Assembly (NCBI GenBank): GCA_958429225.1
Contig: CAUAJB010000024.1
Span: forward strand, 1-26,908
Source of the DNA: an uncultured Collinsella sp.
GTDB taxonomy: Bacteria; Actinomycetota; Coriobacteriia; Coriobacteriales; Coriobacteriaceae
DNA length: 26,908 bases
Direction of reading: 5' to 3'
The notes beneath the pieces are model-generated. The model had not been told where the DNA came from. It made no database searches and saw only the letters and a program-made list of their open reading frames with translations. This document shows, one piece after another, positions 1 to 7,590 of the stretch (position 1 is its first letter; each line of letters opens with the position of its first letter). Position numbers and translations under genes: made by a program.

Positions 1-2005
1 CGCCCTGCGCGCACTCGACGAGCGCCTGTCCTACCTGCGCAATCTTGAGCAGCGCAAGGAGGACGTCATTCTGCTCATCGACGCCCAGGGCAAACTCACG
101 CCCGAACTCGAGCAGCAGATTCGCGAGGCCACGCAGCTCCAGCGTGTCGAGGACCTCTACAAGCCCTACCGCAAAAAGTGCATGACCCGCGCGCAGAAGG
201 CCCGCGAAGCCGGCCTGGAGCCGCTTGCTAACATGATCATCATGCAGGCATCCGCCAAGGGCAGCGCGCTCGACGCCGCCGCGGCATACGTCAACGAGGA
301 AGCCGGCTTCGACACGCCCGAGAAGGCGCTTGCCGGCGCAGCGGACATCGTGGCTGAGACGGTAGCCGAGGACCCCGAGAACGTCGCCGACCTGCGCGCC
401 TTTACGCAAAACACCGCCGATATCGTCGTCGAGGCCACCGATCCCACCGAGAAGACTCCCTACGAGCCGTACTACAGCTATGACGAGCCACTGCGCCGTA
501 TACCCAACCACCGCGTGCTGGCTATCGACCGCGGTGAACGCGAGGGCAAGCTCCGCGTGCGCGTAAACGTCGACGGCGCTGCCGCCACGGCACGCCTTGG
601 AAGCCGTTGGCCCCGCCGTCAGGGCGTGTTTGCTCCCATCTTCGATGCCGCCATCGCCGACGGTTACAAGCGCCTCATGGCCCCCTCGCTGGAGCGCGAG
701 GCCCGCGCCAAACTCACCGCTCGCGCCCAGACCGAGGCCATCAACGTCTTTGCCAAGAATCTCGAGGGTCTACTCTCGGCACGCCCCGTGCGAGGCGCCC
801 GCGTGCTCGCGCTCGACCCGGGCTACCGCACCGGCTGCAAGGTCGCCGTCATGGACGAGACCGGCAAGCTGCTCGACCACGGCGTGGTCTACCCCACCAA
901 ACCGCGCCACGACGTCGCCGGCACTAAGCGCGAGCTCGCCCGCCTCGTCAAGAAGGACGACGTCAACACCATCGTCATCGGCAACGGCACCGCCAGCCGT
1001 GAGACCGAGGAAGTCGTCTCGGAGTTCATCGCCGAGCAGGCGCCTGGGCTGCGATACACCATCGTCAACGAGGCCGGCGCGTCGGTGTACTCCGCCTCCG
1101 AGCTCGCCAGCCAGGAATACCCCGACCTGGACGTCACCGTGCGTGGCGCCATGAGCCTGGGCCGTCGCCTGCAAGACCCGCTGGCAGAGCTCGTCAAGAT
1201 TCCGCCCCAGTCCATCGGCGTTGGCCAGTACCAGCACGACCTTGACCAGGCCGAGCTTTCACGCACCCTGGGCCACGTGGTGGAGGACGTCGTCAACCGC
1301 GTGGGCGTCGACGTCAACACCGCGAGTGCGAGCCTGCTGGGCTACGTGTCGGGCATCACGCCGAGCGTGGCCAAAAACATCGTGGCCTACCGCGAGGAAA
1401 ACGGCGCCTTTACCGATCGCCGCCAGCTTAAGAAGGTCCCCAAGCTGGGACCCAAGACATATCTCAACGCCGCGGGCTTCCTGCGCATCAGCGGTGGCAA
1501 GAACCCGCTCGACGCGACAAGCGTCCACCCCGAAAGCTACGAGGTGGCCACGTCCGTCCTGGAACGCGCAGGCGTTAAAGCCAGCGAGCTCAGCCGCGGC
1601 GGCGTGCCCGACATTGAGCGCCGTCTGGGCAGCATCTCGGCGCTGGCAAGCGACCTGGACTGCGGCACCCTGACGCTCATCGACATTGTCAACGAGCTCA
1701 AGAAGCCCGGCCGCGACCCGCGCGACGACGCGCCCGAGGTGGTCTTTAGCCGCTCGGCACTTTCCATCGACGACCTGGAGCCCGGCATGGAGCTCAAGGG
1801 CACGGTGCGCAACGTCGTCGACTTTGGTGCCTTCGTCGACGTGGGCGTGCACCAGGACGGCCTCGTGCACATCTCCAAACTGGCCAACCGCTTCGTCAAG
1901 CACCCGAGTGATGTCGTGCGCGTCGGCGACACGGTAAAGGTGTGGGTCGAGAAGGTCGATCGCGACCGCAAAAAGATCTCCCTCACCATGGTGCAGGGGA
2001 AGTAA
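1..2005 (+). CDS. tex: Tex-family S1 RNA-binding protein, 5' truncated by window edge
   Basis: The reading frame is open from base 2 to the stop at 2003-2005, so the N-terminus lies outside the window (667 residues visible; full Tex proteins are about 720-780). Tex is a cytoplasmic nucleic-acid-binding protein linked to transcription and RNA metabolism. Visible in order: the helical Tex N-terminal region (LRALDERLSYLRN at the left edge), a YqgF/RNase H-like domain beginning VLALDPGYRTGCKVAV (codons near 805), a helix-hairpin-helix segment (GYVSGITPSVAKNIVAYRE near 1340, then KVPKLGPKTYLNAAGF) and a C-terminal S1 domain (GMELKGTVRNVVDFGAFVDVG to KKISLTM). An internal ATG at 182 is in frame but lies inside the conserved N-terminal domain, so it is not the real start. 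The family assignment is secure. Confidence 0.95.
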   Translation, partial: ALRALDERLSYLRNLEQRKEDVILLIDAQGKLTPELEQQIREATQLQRVEDLYKPYRKKCMTRAQKAREAGLEPLANMIIMQASAKGSALDAAAAYVNEEAGFDTPEKALAGAADIVAETVAEDPENVADLRAFTQNTADIVVEATDPTEKTPYEPYYSYDEPLRRIPNHRVLAIDRGEREGKLRVRVNVDGAAATARLGSRWPRRQGVFAPIFDAAIADGYKRLMAPSLEREARAKLTARAQTEAINVFAKNLEGLLSARPVRGARVLALDPGYRTGCKVAVMDETGKLLDHGVVYPTKPRHDVAGTKRELARLVKKDDVNTIVIGNGTASRETEEVVSEFIAEQAPGLRYTIVNEAGASVYSASELASQEYPDLDVTVRGAMSLGRRLQDPLAELVKIPPQSIGVGQYQHDLDQAELSRTLGHVVEDVVNRVGVDVNTASASLLGYVSGITPSVAKNIVAYREENGAFTDRRQLKKVPKLGPKTYLNAAGFLRISGGKNPLDATSVHPESYEVATSVLERAGVKASELSRGGVPDIERRLGSISALASDLDCGTLTLIDIVNELKKPGRDPRDDAPEVVFSRSALSIDDLEPGMELKGTVRNVVDFGAFVDVGVHQDGLVHISKLANRFVKHPSDVVRVGDTVKVWVEKVDRDRKKISLTMVQGK

Positions 2006-2034
2006 ACCGCCAAAGCAAGGGTCCCCCCCCTCAC

Positions 2035-2215
2035 GCGACGTGCAAAATCGCGAGTATTCTGCAAATTCCACCGTTCCGGATGCCCCTCAGAGACGAAAAA
2101 GCAAAAAAACAGCCCCCGTTTTAGCGTCGTCAGAGCCAAAACGGGGGCTGTTCCGTGCTTCAACCAGCTGGTAAAAATCTTTACCTTGCTGAATACTCTC
2201 AATTTTGCACGTCGC
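2035..2215. repeat. long inverted repeat (25-bp arms, 23/25 matching)
   Basis: Arm 2035-2059 starts GCGACGTGCAAAAT and ends GAGTATTC. Its inverted partner is at 2191-2215 and starts GAATACTC. Two positions differ. The arms enclose the terminator hairpin at 2108-2152, so the unit has the layout of a small palindromic intergenic element with a terminator inside. Family membership elsewhere in the genome cannot be seen from this window. Confidence 0.75.
2103..2152 (-). terminator. rho-independent terminator (minus strand)
   Basis: A perfect 15-bp stem (AACAGCCCCCGTTTT at 2108-2122 with its complement at 2138-2152) and a 15-nt loop. On the minus strand the stem is followed by an uninterrupted T run (2103-2109 read as A on plus). 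It would stop transcription from the aldolase gene, though it is about 240 bp beyond that stop codon. On the plus strand there is no T run after the stem, so tex termination here is doubtful. Confidence 0.8.
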
Positions 2216-2288
2216 AGGCGGGGGTACCTTTGCCCACGGCAGGATTGGAGGCCGATCACCAACCTACCGGCAAGCTCGTGTCGGCAGC

Positions 2289-2356
2289 CCCGGCCTTTCC
2301 TTTGCCTAGCGCGACCCTCGCGAAGCGCGTGAGCGATAGGGAAAGGAAAGGCCGGG
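2289..2356. repeat. inverted repeat, 20-bp arms, just downstream of the aldolase gene
   Basis: Arms CCCGGCCTTTCCTTTGCCTA (2289-2308) and its near-perfect complement (2337-2356, one mismatch) enclose a GC-rich 28-nt centre that can itself pair. It begins about 33 nt after the aldolase stop codon (minus strand). It may protect or terminate the transcript, but there is no clear T run next to it. Confidence 0.7.
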
Positions 2357-2388
2357 ACGAACAACCCGCGGCGCAGCCAGTGCTCGCG

Positions 2389-3093
2389 TTACGGCAGGAT
2401 ATGGAAACCGAGCAAGGCGATATCCTTGGCAAAGCCGCGGACGGTGTCGAGCGAGACCTCGTACGGATCGCGGCCGATGTTCTTACGCTTGGCCAGGATG
2501 TTGTTGGGCACCGTGATGATCTGGCAACCGCATCCTTCCGCCTGGTAAATGTTGATGAGCTCGCGCGTGGACGCCCACAGGACCTCGCAGTTGGGCTTGG
2601 CGGCGGCCTTCTTGACCGACTCCGTCATAAACGGAATGGGGTCGACGCCGGTATCGGCGATGCGGCCGGCAAAGAGCGAAATGATGGACGGCGTCTCGGC
2701 GTCAACGGCCTCGACCATCTCATCGACCTGCTTAGGCGTAAAGATAGTGGTGACGTTGACCTTGATGCCGTCGGCCGAAAGCTTGTGGACCAGCTCGGCG
2801 GTGGACTCGCCCTTGGTGGTCACGCACGGGATCTTGACGTAGACGTTCTCGGCCCAGGTAGCGATCTCGCGAGCCTCAGCCTCCATGGTCTCGACGTCGT
2901 CGGCAAAGACCTCAAACGAGACGGAAACGTCGGTGATGTGGGCCAGGACCTCCTTGGCAAACGCGCGGTAATCCGTCACGCCGCCCTTCTTCATAAGGGA
3001 CGGGTTGGTCGTGAAACCCTGAACGTTGCCGTTCTCGTACATGTCGAGCATGCCCTCGAGGTTTGCACCGTCAGCGAACACCTTGATTGCCAT
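2389..3093 (-). CDS. transaldolase / fructose-6-phosphate aldolase family protein
   Basis: Encodes 234 residues, the size of the short transaldolase family (FSA/TalC type, 210-235 residues) rather than the 310+ residue classical enzymes. Family members form or cleave the C3-C4 bond of sugar phosphates through a lysine Schiff base. The expected lysine is visible as VYVKIP (K87), preceded by GFTTNPSLMKKGG (26-38), another family signature. The ATG at 3093 was chosen over an upstream start at 3117 because it begins exactly at the conserved MAIKVFADGAN and has an AAAGGA ribosome binding site. Cytoplasmic, single-gene unit. Whether it acts as a true transaldolase or an aldolase cannot be decided by eye. 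Confidence 0.9.
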   Translation of the reverse strand: MAIKVFADGANLEGMLDMYENGNVQGFTTNPSLMKKGGVTDYRAFAKEVLAHITDVSVSFEVFADDVETMEAEAREIATWAENVYVKIPCVTTKGESTAELVHKLSADGIKVNVTTIFTPKQVDEMVEAVDAETPSIISLFAGRIADTGVDPIPFMTESVKKAAAKPNCEVLWASTRELINIYQAEGCGCQIITVPNNILAKRKNIGRDPYEVSLDTVRGFAKDIALLGFHILP

Positions 3094-3263
3094 CTGCCTG
3101 ATTCCTTTCGCTTGCACATGGGCGTTGCACTGCTAAACACTTTACCTACGTTTATCAAGGCGTGAGCTGCGGGATTTTATCTTCTCGGCGAACGGTATAA
3201 ACGCTTTAGCGTTTTTGAGCACACCCTCCAGCGGCAAAACGATTTTGCAGGGCGGGCCGATTT

Positions 3264-3300
3264 GAACCGCCCGCCGCGGGTGAACGGTAATTGGCGGTTC
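3264..3300. repeat. inverted repeat downstream of the HAD gene
   Basis: GAACCGCC (3264-3271) pairs with GGCGGTTC (3293-3300), starting 3 nt beyond the HAD stop codon. Two more small hairpins follow in the minus-strand direction: GCAAAA/TTTTGC around 3235-3249 and AAACGC/GCGTTT around 3199-3214. None has a long T run on the minus strand, so their role as terminators is only plausible. Confidence 0.45.
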
Positions 3301-3303
3301 CCG

Positions 3304-4131
3304 CTAGATCAACCCAAAGTGACGCATCGCTGTGACGGTACCGTCGTGTGCGACATCGTCGGTCACGTAGTCGGCGAGTGCCTTGACCTCGGGCATGGCG
3401 TTGCCCATGGCCACGGCCGTCTCGACCGCAGCGAGCATGCCCAGGTCGTTACCCGAATCGCCAAAGCCAAAGGTGCGCGCATTTCCCTCGCGGCCCAGGT
3501 ACGCCAGCGCTCGCGCTACGCCCACGCCCTTGTTGATGCCCTTGGGGCTCAACTCGCGATTCTGGCCACCGGTGTTGCAGGCCTCAAAATAGCGCTCGAT
3601 AAAGCCGTCATCGTTGGCTACGCGAGCCAAACTGGGCACATTGAGGCATACCTTGCCCACGCGCAGACTGCCGTCGACGCGCATTTCCTCGGCGCTGTGC
3701 ACCACAGAAGTGCCGATCAGAGACGACTGCTCAACACCCGCGGGTTCCAGGGCAAAAGTAGCCACGTTGGTCTCGAAAAAGGCCTCAATCCCTGCCACGG
3801 CCATACGGCGTGCAAGCTCCTCGATAACGTCCTCGCCAAAGCAGTCCTCGTGCACCACGCGGCCCTCGACCTCGAGCGTGGCTCCCGCCATGGCAACGAC
3901 ACCCGCAGGCTCCAAAGCACGCAGGCCATCGGCAATCAGCCACAAGGGACGCCCCGTGCAGATAAATGCTTGGTGGCCCGCACTGCGCAGACGACCAAAT
4001 GCATCGACAACGGCCTTCGACGGGTGGACCGCATTGAAGTCCTTATCGGTCATATCGTCGGGATCGAACGACGTCAGCGTGCCGTCCACGTCAAAAAAGA
4101 GCACGGCGGAATCGGGGCACGCATCAATCAT
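3304..4131 (-). CDS. Cof-type HAD-IIB family phosphatase
   Basis: Encodes 275 residues with all four HAD motifs. Motif I is FFDVDGT (nucleophile D14, acid/base D16), motif II is FICTGRP, motif III is the lysine of NKGVG, and motif IV is GFGDSGNDLGML. The IIB-type cap insert lies between motifs II and III. Such enzymes dephosphorylate small metabolites such as sugar phosphates or cofactor phosphates; the substrate cannot be read from sequence. The ATG at 4131 has AAAGGA at good spacing and was preferred to an in-frame upstream start at 4167, which would add 12 residues without family similarity. It is divergent from the rRNA methyltransferase gene, with a 75-bp shared promoter region. Confidence 0.9.
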   Translation of the reverse strand: MIDACPDSAVLFFDVDGTLTSFDPDDMTDKDFNAVHPSKAVVDAFGRLRSAGHQAFICTGRPLWLIADGLRALEPAGVVAMAGATLEVEGRVVHEDCFGEDVIEELARRMAVAGIEAFFETNVATFALEPAGVEQSSLIGTSVVHSAEEMRVDGSLRVGKVCLNVPSLARVANDDGFIERYFEACNTGGQNRELSPKGINKGVGVARALAYLGREGNARTFGFGDSGNDLGMLAAVETAVAMGNAMPEVKALADYVTDDVAHDGTVTAMRHFGLI

Positions 4132-4173
4132 ATGGGTTCCTTTCGAGGATAAGGGCAAACGAAGCATCCATCA

Positions 4174-4179
4174 TATAAT
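4174..4179 (+). promoter_or_regulatory. -10 box upstream of rlmKL-like gene
   Basis: A perfect TATAAT lies 27 nt before the ATG at 4207. I see no good -35 hexamer 16-18 nt further upstream (the bases there are AAGGGC-like), so this is a partial promoter call. Confidence 0.45.
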
Positions 4180-4206
4180 GGAGCGACGCAACCAGAGAGG
4201 TCACCC

Positions 4207-6777
4207 ATGGAATTTTACGCAAGCTGCCCCGAGGGCTTTGAGTCCGCACTCGCCGACGAGCTTAAACGCCTCGGGCTTTCGCATGTCCGCCGGCTGAAGG
4301 GCCGCGCCACATTTGAGGGCGAGCTCGAAGAAGGCTACCGCGCCTGTCTGTGGTCGCGCCTGGCGAGCCGCGTGTTCGTGGTACTCGGGCGCTTTGAGGC
4401 GCAGGATGCCGATGAACTGTACGACGGCGTTTACGACATCGCCTGGGAGAGCATTGTTCGCCCCGGTGCCACCATCGCCATTACCGCCCGCGGCGTGACC
4501 GAGCAGCTGCGCAACACGCGTTTCTCGGCCCTGCGCGCCAAGGACGCGCTGTGCGACCGTCTGGCCGAGGCCACGGGCCGTCGCGCCGATGTCGACGCCG
4601 CCGACCCCGATGTTCACCTGCTGCTTTCGCTGCGCCAGCGCCGCGCGAACATAAGCCTGGACCTTTCGGGAGACCCGCTGTTCAAGCGCCTGCCGCCCGC
4701 AGCGACCCGCGCCGGCGAGGGCGCGCACGTGCTGCGCCCCGACTACGCCGCCCTGGTGCTGGCGCAGGTCGGCTGGACCGCACTGTGCGAGCGCGAGCTG
4801 ACGGCCGACGATTACGAGAACGAAGCCCTTCCTACGCTGATCGACACCTCGTGCGCCGGCGGCGGCCTGCTGTTGGAGGCCGTGAATATTCTGACCGACC
4901 GCGCCCCGGGCGCTGCACGAGAGCGCTGGGGCTTTGAGGGCTGGCAGCTGCACGACGCCGCCCTGTGGGAGCAGTTGCTTGCCGAGGCACGCGAGCGCGA
5001 GGCGGCAGCACGCGAGCGCCAGGCACGCATCGTTGCCGCGGATGTTGACCCCGCCGCCCGCAAGACCGCTGAGCGCATGGTCAAGTGCGCCGGCTACAAG
5101 CGCTTTGTCGATTTTTGCGCCGCCAAGTCCGCAACCGTACTGGACCACGCGGGCGCCGTCGCCGGTGCCGCCGTGGTCGCAGACACCACCGAGACCCCGC
5201 TTTCGCTCATGCATGACGCCATGACGCTGGTCGGTGAGCTGCGCCGCGCGCCCGAGCTTGCCGCGGCGCCGGTCGCCGCGCTCACCCGCGACGGATTGCT
5301 GGCCCGCGCGCTCCACGCCGAGCCCGAGCGCTCGATCGCCGTCATGCCCAACAACGAGGAAGCGACCGTCGAAGTCTGGCCTTCGCTCGACCACGCCGCC
5401 GCAGCGTTTGAGACTGCGACCTGTGCGGATGCCGAGGCCGAGGTTGCGGATGTCGACAACGCCAATGATGAAAGCAGCACCGCCCCCGCCATGCCCGAGC
5501 CTGCCGCCACACTCGACCTGGGCGACGGCAAGCCACTGCCCGTGCTCATCCCCGAGTCCGAGCAGTTCGCCAACCGCCTGCGCAAGAATGCCCGTCTGCG
5601 TCGCAAGTGGGCCAAGCGCGAGGGCGTGAGCTGCTACCGCGTCTACGATGCCGACCTGCCCGATTACTCCGCCGCCATCGACCTGTACGAGGGCTGTCCG
5701 CAGACGCCGGGCCGCTGGCTCGTCATCGCCGAGTACGCCGCGCCTAAGACCATCGATCCCGCGCTAGCCCAGGCCCGCATGCTCGACATCTTGGCCATCG
5801 CACCGCGCATCCTAGATGTTCCCGCCGAGCATGTGCACGCCAAGGCCCGCATGCGTTCGCGCGGCGGCTCGCAGTACGGCAAGCAGGGCGCCGGCAAGGG
5901 CGGATCGGGCGAACGCGCCAACATCGCGCGCCGCCGTCTGCCGCTCATCGAGGAGGGCGGGCTCACCTTTGCCGTCAACTTTGACGACTATCTGGATGTG
6001 GGTATCTTCCTGGATCACCGCGTAACGCGCAACCTGGTGCGTGAGCACGCCAAGCAGGCGCGCCGCTTCCTCAACCTGTTCGCCTATACCGGCACCGCCA
6101 CCTGCTATGCGGCCGATGGCGGCGTCGAGGAAACCGTGACGGTCGACCTCTCGAACACCTATCTGGACTGGGCCGAGCGCAACATGCGCCAGAACGGCTT
6201 TGTGGGGCCTCAGCATCATTTTGTGCGCGATGACGTGCTCGCCTGGATTCGTGACCAGCGCCAGACGCGCAACCGCTGGGACCTGATCTTTGTCGACCCG
6301 CCCACGTTCTCGAACTCGTCCAAGATGGGCCGCCGCACCTGGGATGTCCAGCGCGACCATGTTGAGCTTTTGGCCGGTGTATCGCGCCTGCTCGCGCAGG
6401 GCGGCCATGCCATCTTTAGCTGCAACCTGCGCGGCTTCCGTCCCGAGACGCGCAAGCTCGCACGCGCGGGCGTCGTGCTGGAGGACATTACGGCGCAGAC
6501 CATCCCCGAGGACTTTGCGCGCAACCAGAAGGTGCACCATTGCTATATCGTGCGCCGCCTGCCCATCGAGGACGCCATGGCCGAGGCCGGCTTTAGCGCT
6601 GAGGAAATTGCCGAGCGAACCAAGGAGCTGCGCAACCCCGAAGCCCGCAAGCCTCGTGCGGCAGTATCCGCGCACGCGCAGACCGGCAACGGCAAGTTCA
6701 ACTTTGCCGGCAAACCCTCCCCCGCTGGCAAGCCCAAAAAGAAGAAGTTCTACGCCAGCAAGCCCAAGGGCAAATAA
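4207..6777 (+). CDS. rlmKL: RlmKL-type 23S rRNA guanine methyltransferase, RlmL half probably inactive
   Basis: Encodes 856 residues, versus about 700 for E. coli RlmKL, which makes m2G2445 (RlmL half) and m7G2069 (RlmK half) on 23S rRNA. Order: N-terminal ferredoxin-like/THUMP region (1-160), RlmL Rossmann domain (170-400), an acidic Ala/Glu-rich linker (400-445), the RlmK domain (450-790) and a Lys-rich tail. RlmK looks complete: SAM loop FAYTGTAT (625-632) and FVDPPTFSNSSKM (695-707). In the RlmL half the SAM loop is altered (IDTSCAGGG, 212-220). Where NPPYGERL is expected there is VVADTTETPLS (323-333), so the catalytic Asn-Pro-Pro-Tyr is missing. Most likely only the m7G activity remains. 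The start ATG follows an AGAGAGG ribosome binding site. Confidence 0.88.
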   Translation: MEFYASCPEGFESALADELKRLGLSHVRRLKGRATFEGELEEGYRACLWSRLASRVFVVLGRFEAQDADELYDGVYDIAWESIVRPGATIAITARGVTEQLRNTRFSALRAKDALCDRLAEATGRRADVDAADPDVHLLLSLRQRRANISLDLSGDPLFKRLPPAATRAGEGAHVLRPDYAALVLAQVGWTALCERELTADDYENEALPTLIDTSCAGGGLLLEAVNILTDRAPGAARERWGFEGWQLHDAALWEQLLAEAREREAAARERQARIVAADVDPAARKTAERMVKCAGYKRFVDFCAAKSATVLDHAGAVAGAAVVADTTETPLSLMHDAMTLVGELRRAPELAAAPVAALTRDGLLARALHAEPERSIAVMPNNEEATVEVWPSLDHAAAAFETATCADAEAEVADVDNANDESSTAPAMPEPAATLDLGDGKPLPVLIPESEQFANRLRKNARLRRKWAKREGVSCYRVYDADLPDYSAAIDLYEGCPQTPGRWLVIAEYAAPKTIDPALAQARMLDILAIAPRILDVPAEHVHAKARMRSRGGSQYGKQGAGKGGSGERANIARRRLPLIEEGGLTFAVNFDDYLDVGIFLDHRVTRNLVREHAKQARRFLNLFAYTGTATCYAADGGVEETVTVDLSNTYLDWAERNMRQNGFVGPQHHFVRDDVLAWIRDQRQTRNRWDLIFVDPPTFSNSSKMGRRTWDVQRDHVELLAGVSRLLAQGGHAIFSCNLRGFRPETRKLARAGVVLEDITAQTIPEDFARNQKVHHCYIVRRLPIEDAMAEAGFSAEEIAERTKELRNPEARKPRAAVSAHAQTGNGKFNFAGKPSPAGKPKKKKFYASKPKGK

Positions 6778-6781
6778 ACAA

Positions 6782-6848
6782 AGTTGCGGTGGAATACGGA
6801 CTGTTTTGCCTGGAATTAGGCAAATTTAGACCGTATTTCACCGCAACT
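6782..6848. terminator. long imperfect hairpin between convergent genes
   Basis: Arm 6782-6810 (AGTTGCGGTGGAATACGG, then ACTGTTTTGCC) pairs with 6819-6848 over almost 30 bp around an 8-nt loop. It lies between the 3' ends of the rlmKL-like gene (+) and the response regulator gene (-), so it can serve as a two-way terminator. It lacks strong T runs. Its length and near-perfect pairing also fit a mobile palindromic repeat. Confidence 0.6.
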
Positions 6849-6872
6849 CATAGTGGGATGGTGGTTGGCAAT

Positions 6873-7586
6873 CTAGCCTTGGGTGACCAATCGGTAACCG
6901 ATGCCCACATGCGTTTGGATATAGCGCGGATGCGCGGGGTCGGACTCGATCTTCTTGCGCAGCGTGCCCATAAAGACGCGCAGGCTCGCCAGGTCGCTCT
7001 TGGTTGCCGTGCCCCAAATCTCGTGCAGGATAAACTGGTGCGTCAGCACCTTGTCGGCGTTATGCGCCAGCAGGCACAGGAGCTTGTACTCGATCGGCGT
7101 CAGATGCAGCTCCTCGCCATCCATCGTGGCGATGCCGGCATCAAAATCGATATGCAGCTCACCGGTATCGAACGAGCCCTCGGAGACAACGCCGCCCGTT
7201 TGCGCATACGAAAGGCGCCTGAGCGTCGTGCGAATGCGCGCAAGCAGCTCCTCGACCGAAAACGGCTTGGTCAGGTAGTCGTCGGCGCCGGCATCGAGCG
7301 CGCGAATCTTGTCCGCGTCCTCGCTGCGCGCCGATACCACGATGATCGGCATACCCGACCATGCGCGCACCGACTCCACCACCTTGACGCCGTCCATATC
7401 GGGCAGGCCCAGATCGAGCAGCACAATGCTCGGTGCCTGCGATGAGGCGGCGGCGATGGCGGCATGGGCAGTCTCAACGGCCATATGACGCAAGCCGTGC
7501 GCCTCGAGCGCGGCAACGATAAGGTTGCGGACGGCGGGATCGTCCTCAACGACCAAGATAAGCGGTTTTACGGCAGAGTTCGGCAC
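6873..7586 (-). CDS. kdpE: KdpE-like OmpR-family response regulator
   Basis: Encodes 237 residues: a receiver domain (acidic pair D15/D16 in VVEDD, phosphoacceptor D58 in LLDLGLPDMDG, K107 in YLTKPF) and a C-terminal winged helix (LTPIEYKLLCLLAHNADKV to GIGYRLV). It would be phosphorylated by the kinase immediately upstream. I chose the GTG at 7586 because AAGGAG sits 7 nt before it and overlaps the end of the kinase gene, whose stop (7591-7593) is 4 nt away. That spacing implies translational coupling. KdpE proteins activate potassium uptake genes under low K+ or osmotic stress. Here the nearest candidate target is kup; no kdpFABC is present in the window. Confidence 0.92.
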   Translation of the reverse strand: MPNSAVKPLILVVEDDPAVRNLIVAALEAHGLRHMAVETAHAAIAAASSQAPSIVLLDLGLPDMDGVKVVESVRAWSGMPIIVVSARSEDADKIRALDAGADDYLTKPFSVEELLARIRTTLRRLSYAQTGGVVSEGSFDTGELHIDFDAGIATMDGEELHLTPIEYKLLCLLAHNADKVLTHQFILHEIWGTATKSDLASLRVFMGTLRKKIESDPAHPRYIQTHVGIGYRLVTQG

Positions 7587-7590
7587 GGCG

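Larger units (their letters stand above)
2006..2388. other. 383-bp gene-free spacer rich in inverted repeats
   Basis: Between tex (+) and the aldolase gene (-), which converge here, I see no credible gene. The spacer is almost filled by three inverted repeats, listed separately: arms 2035-2059/2191-2215, a hairpin at 2108-2152 inside them, and arms 2289-2308/2337-2356. Short open frames across it follow repeat sequence and have no convincing ribosome binding site. Confidence 0.7.
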
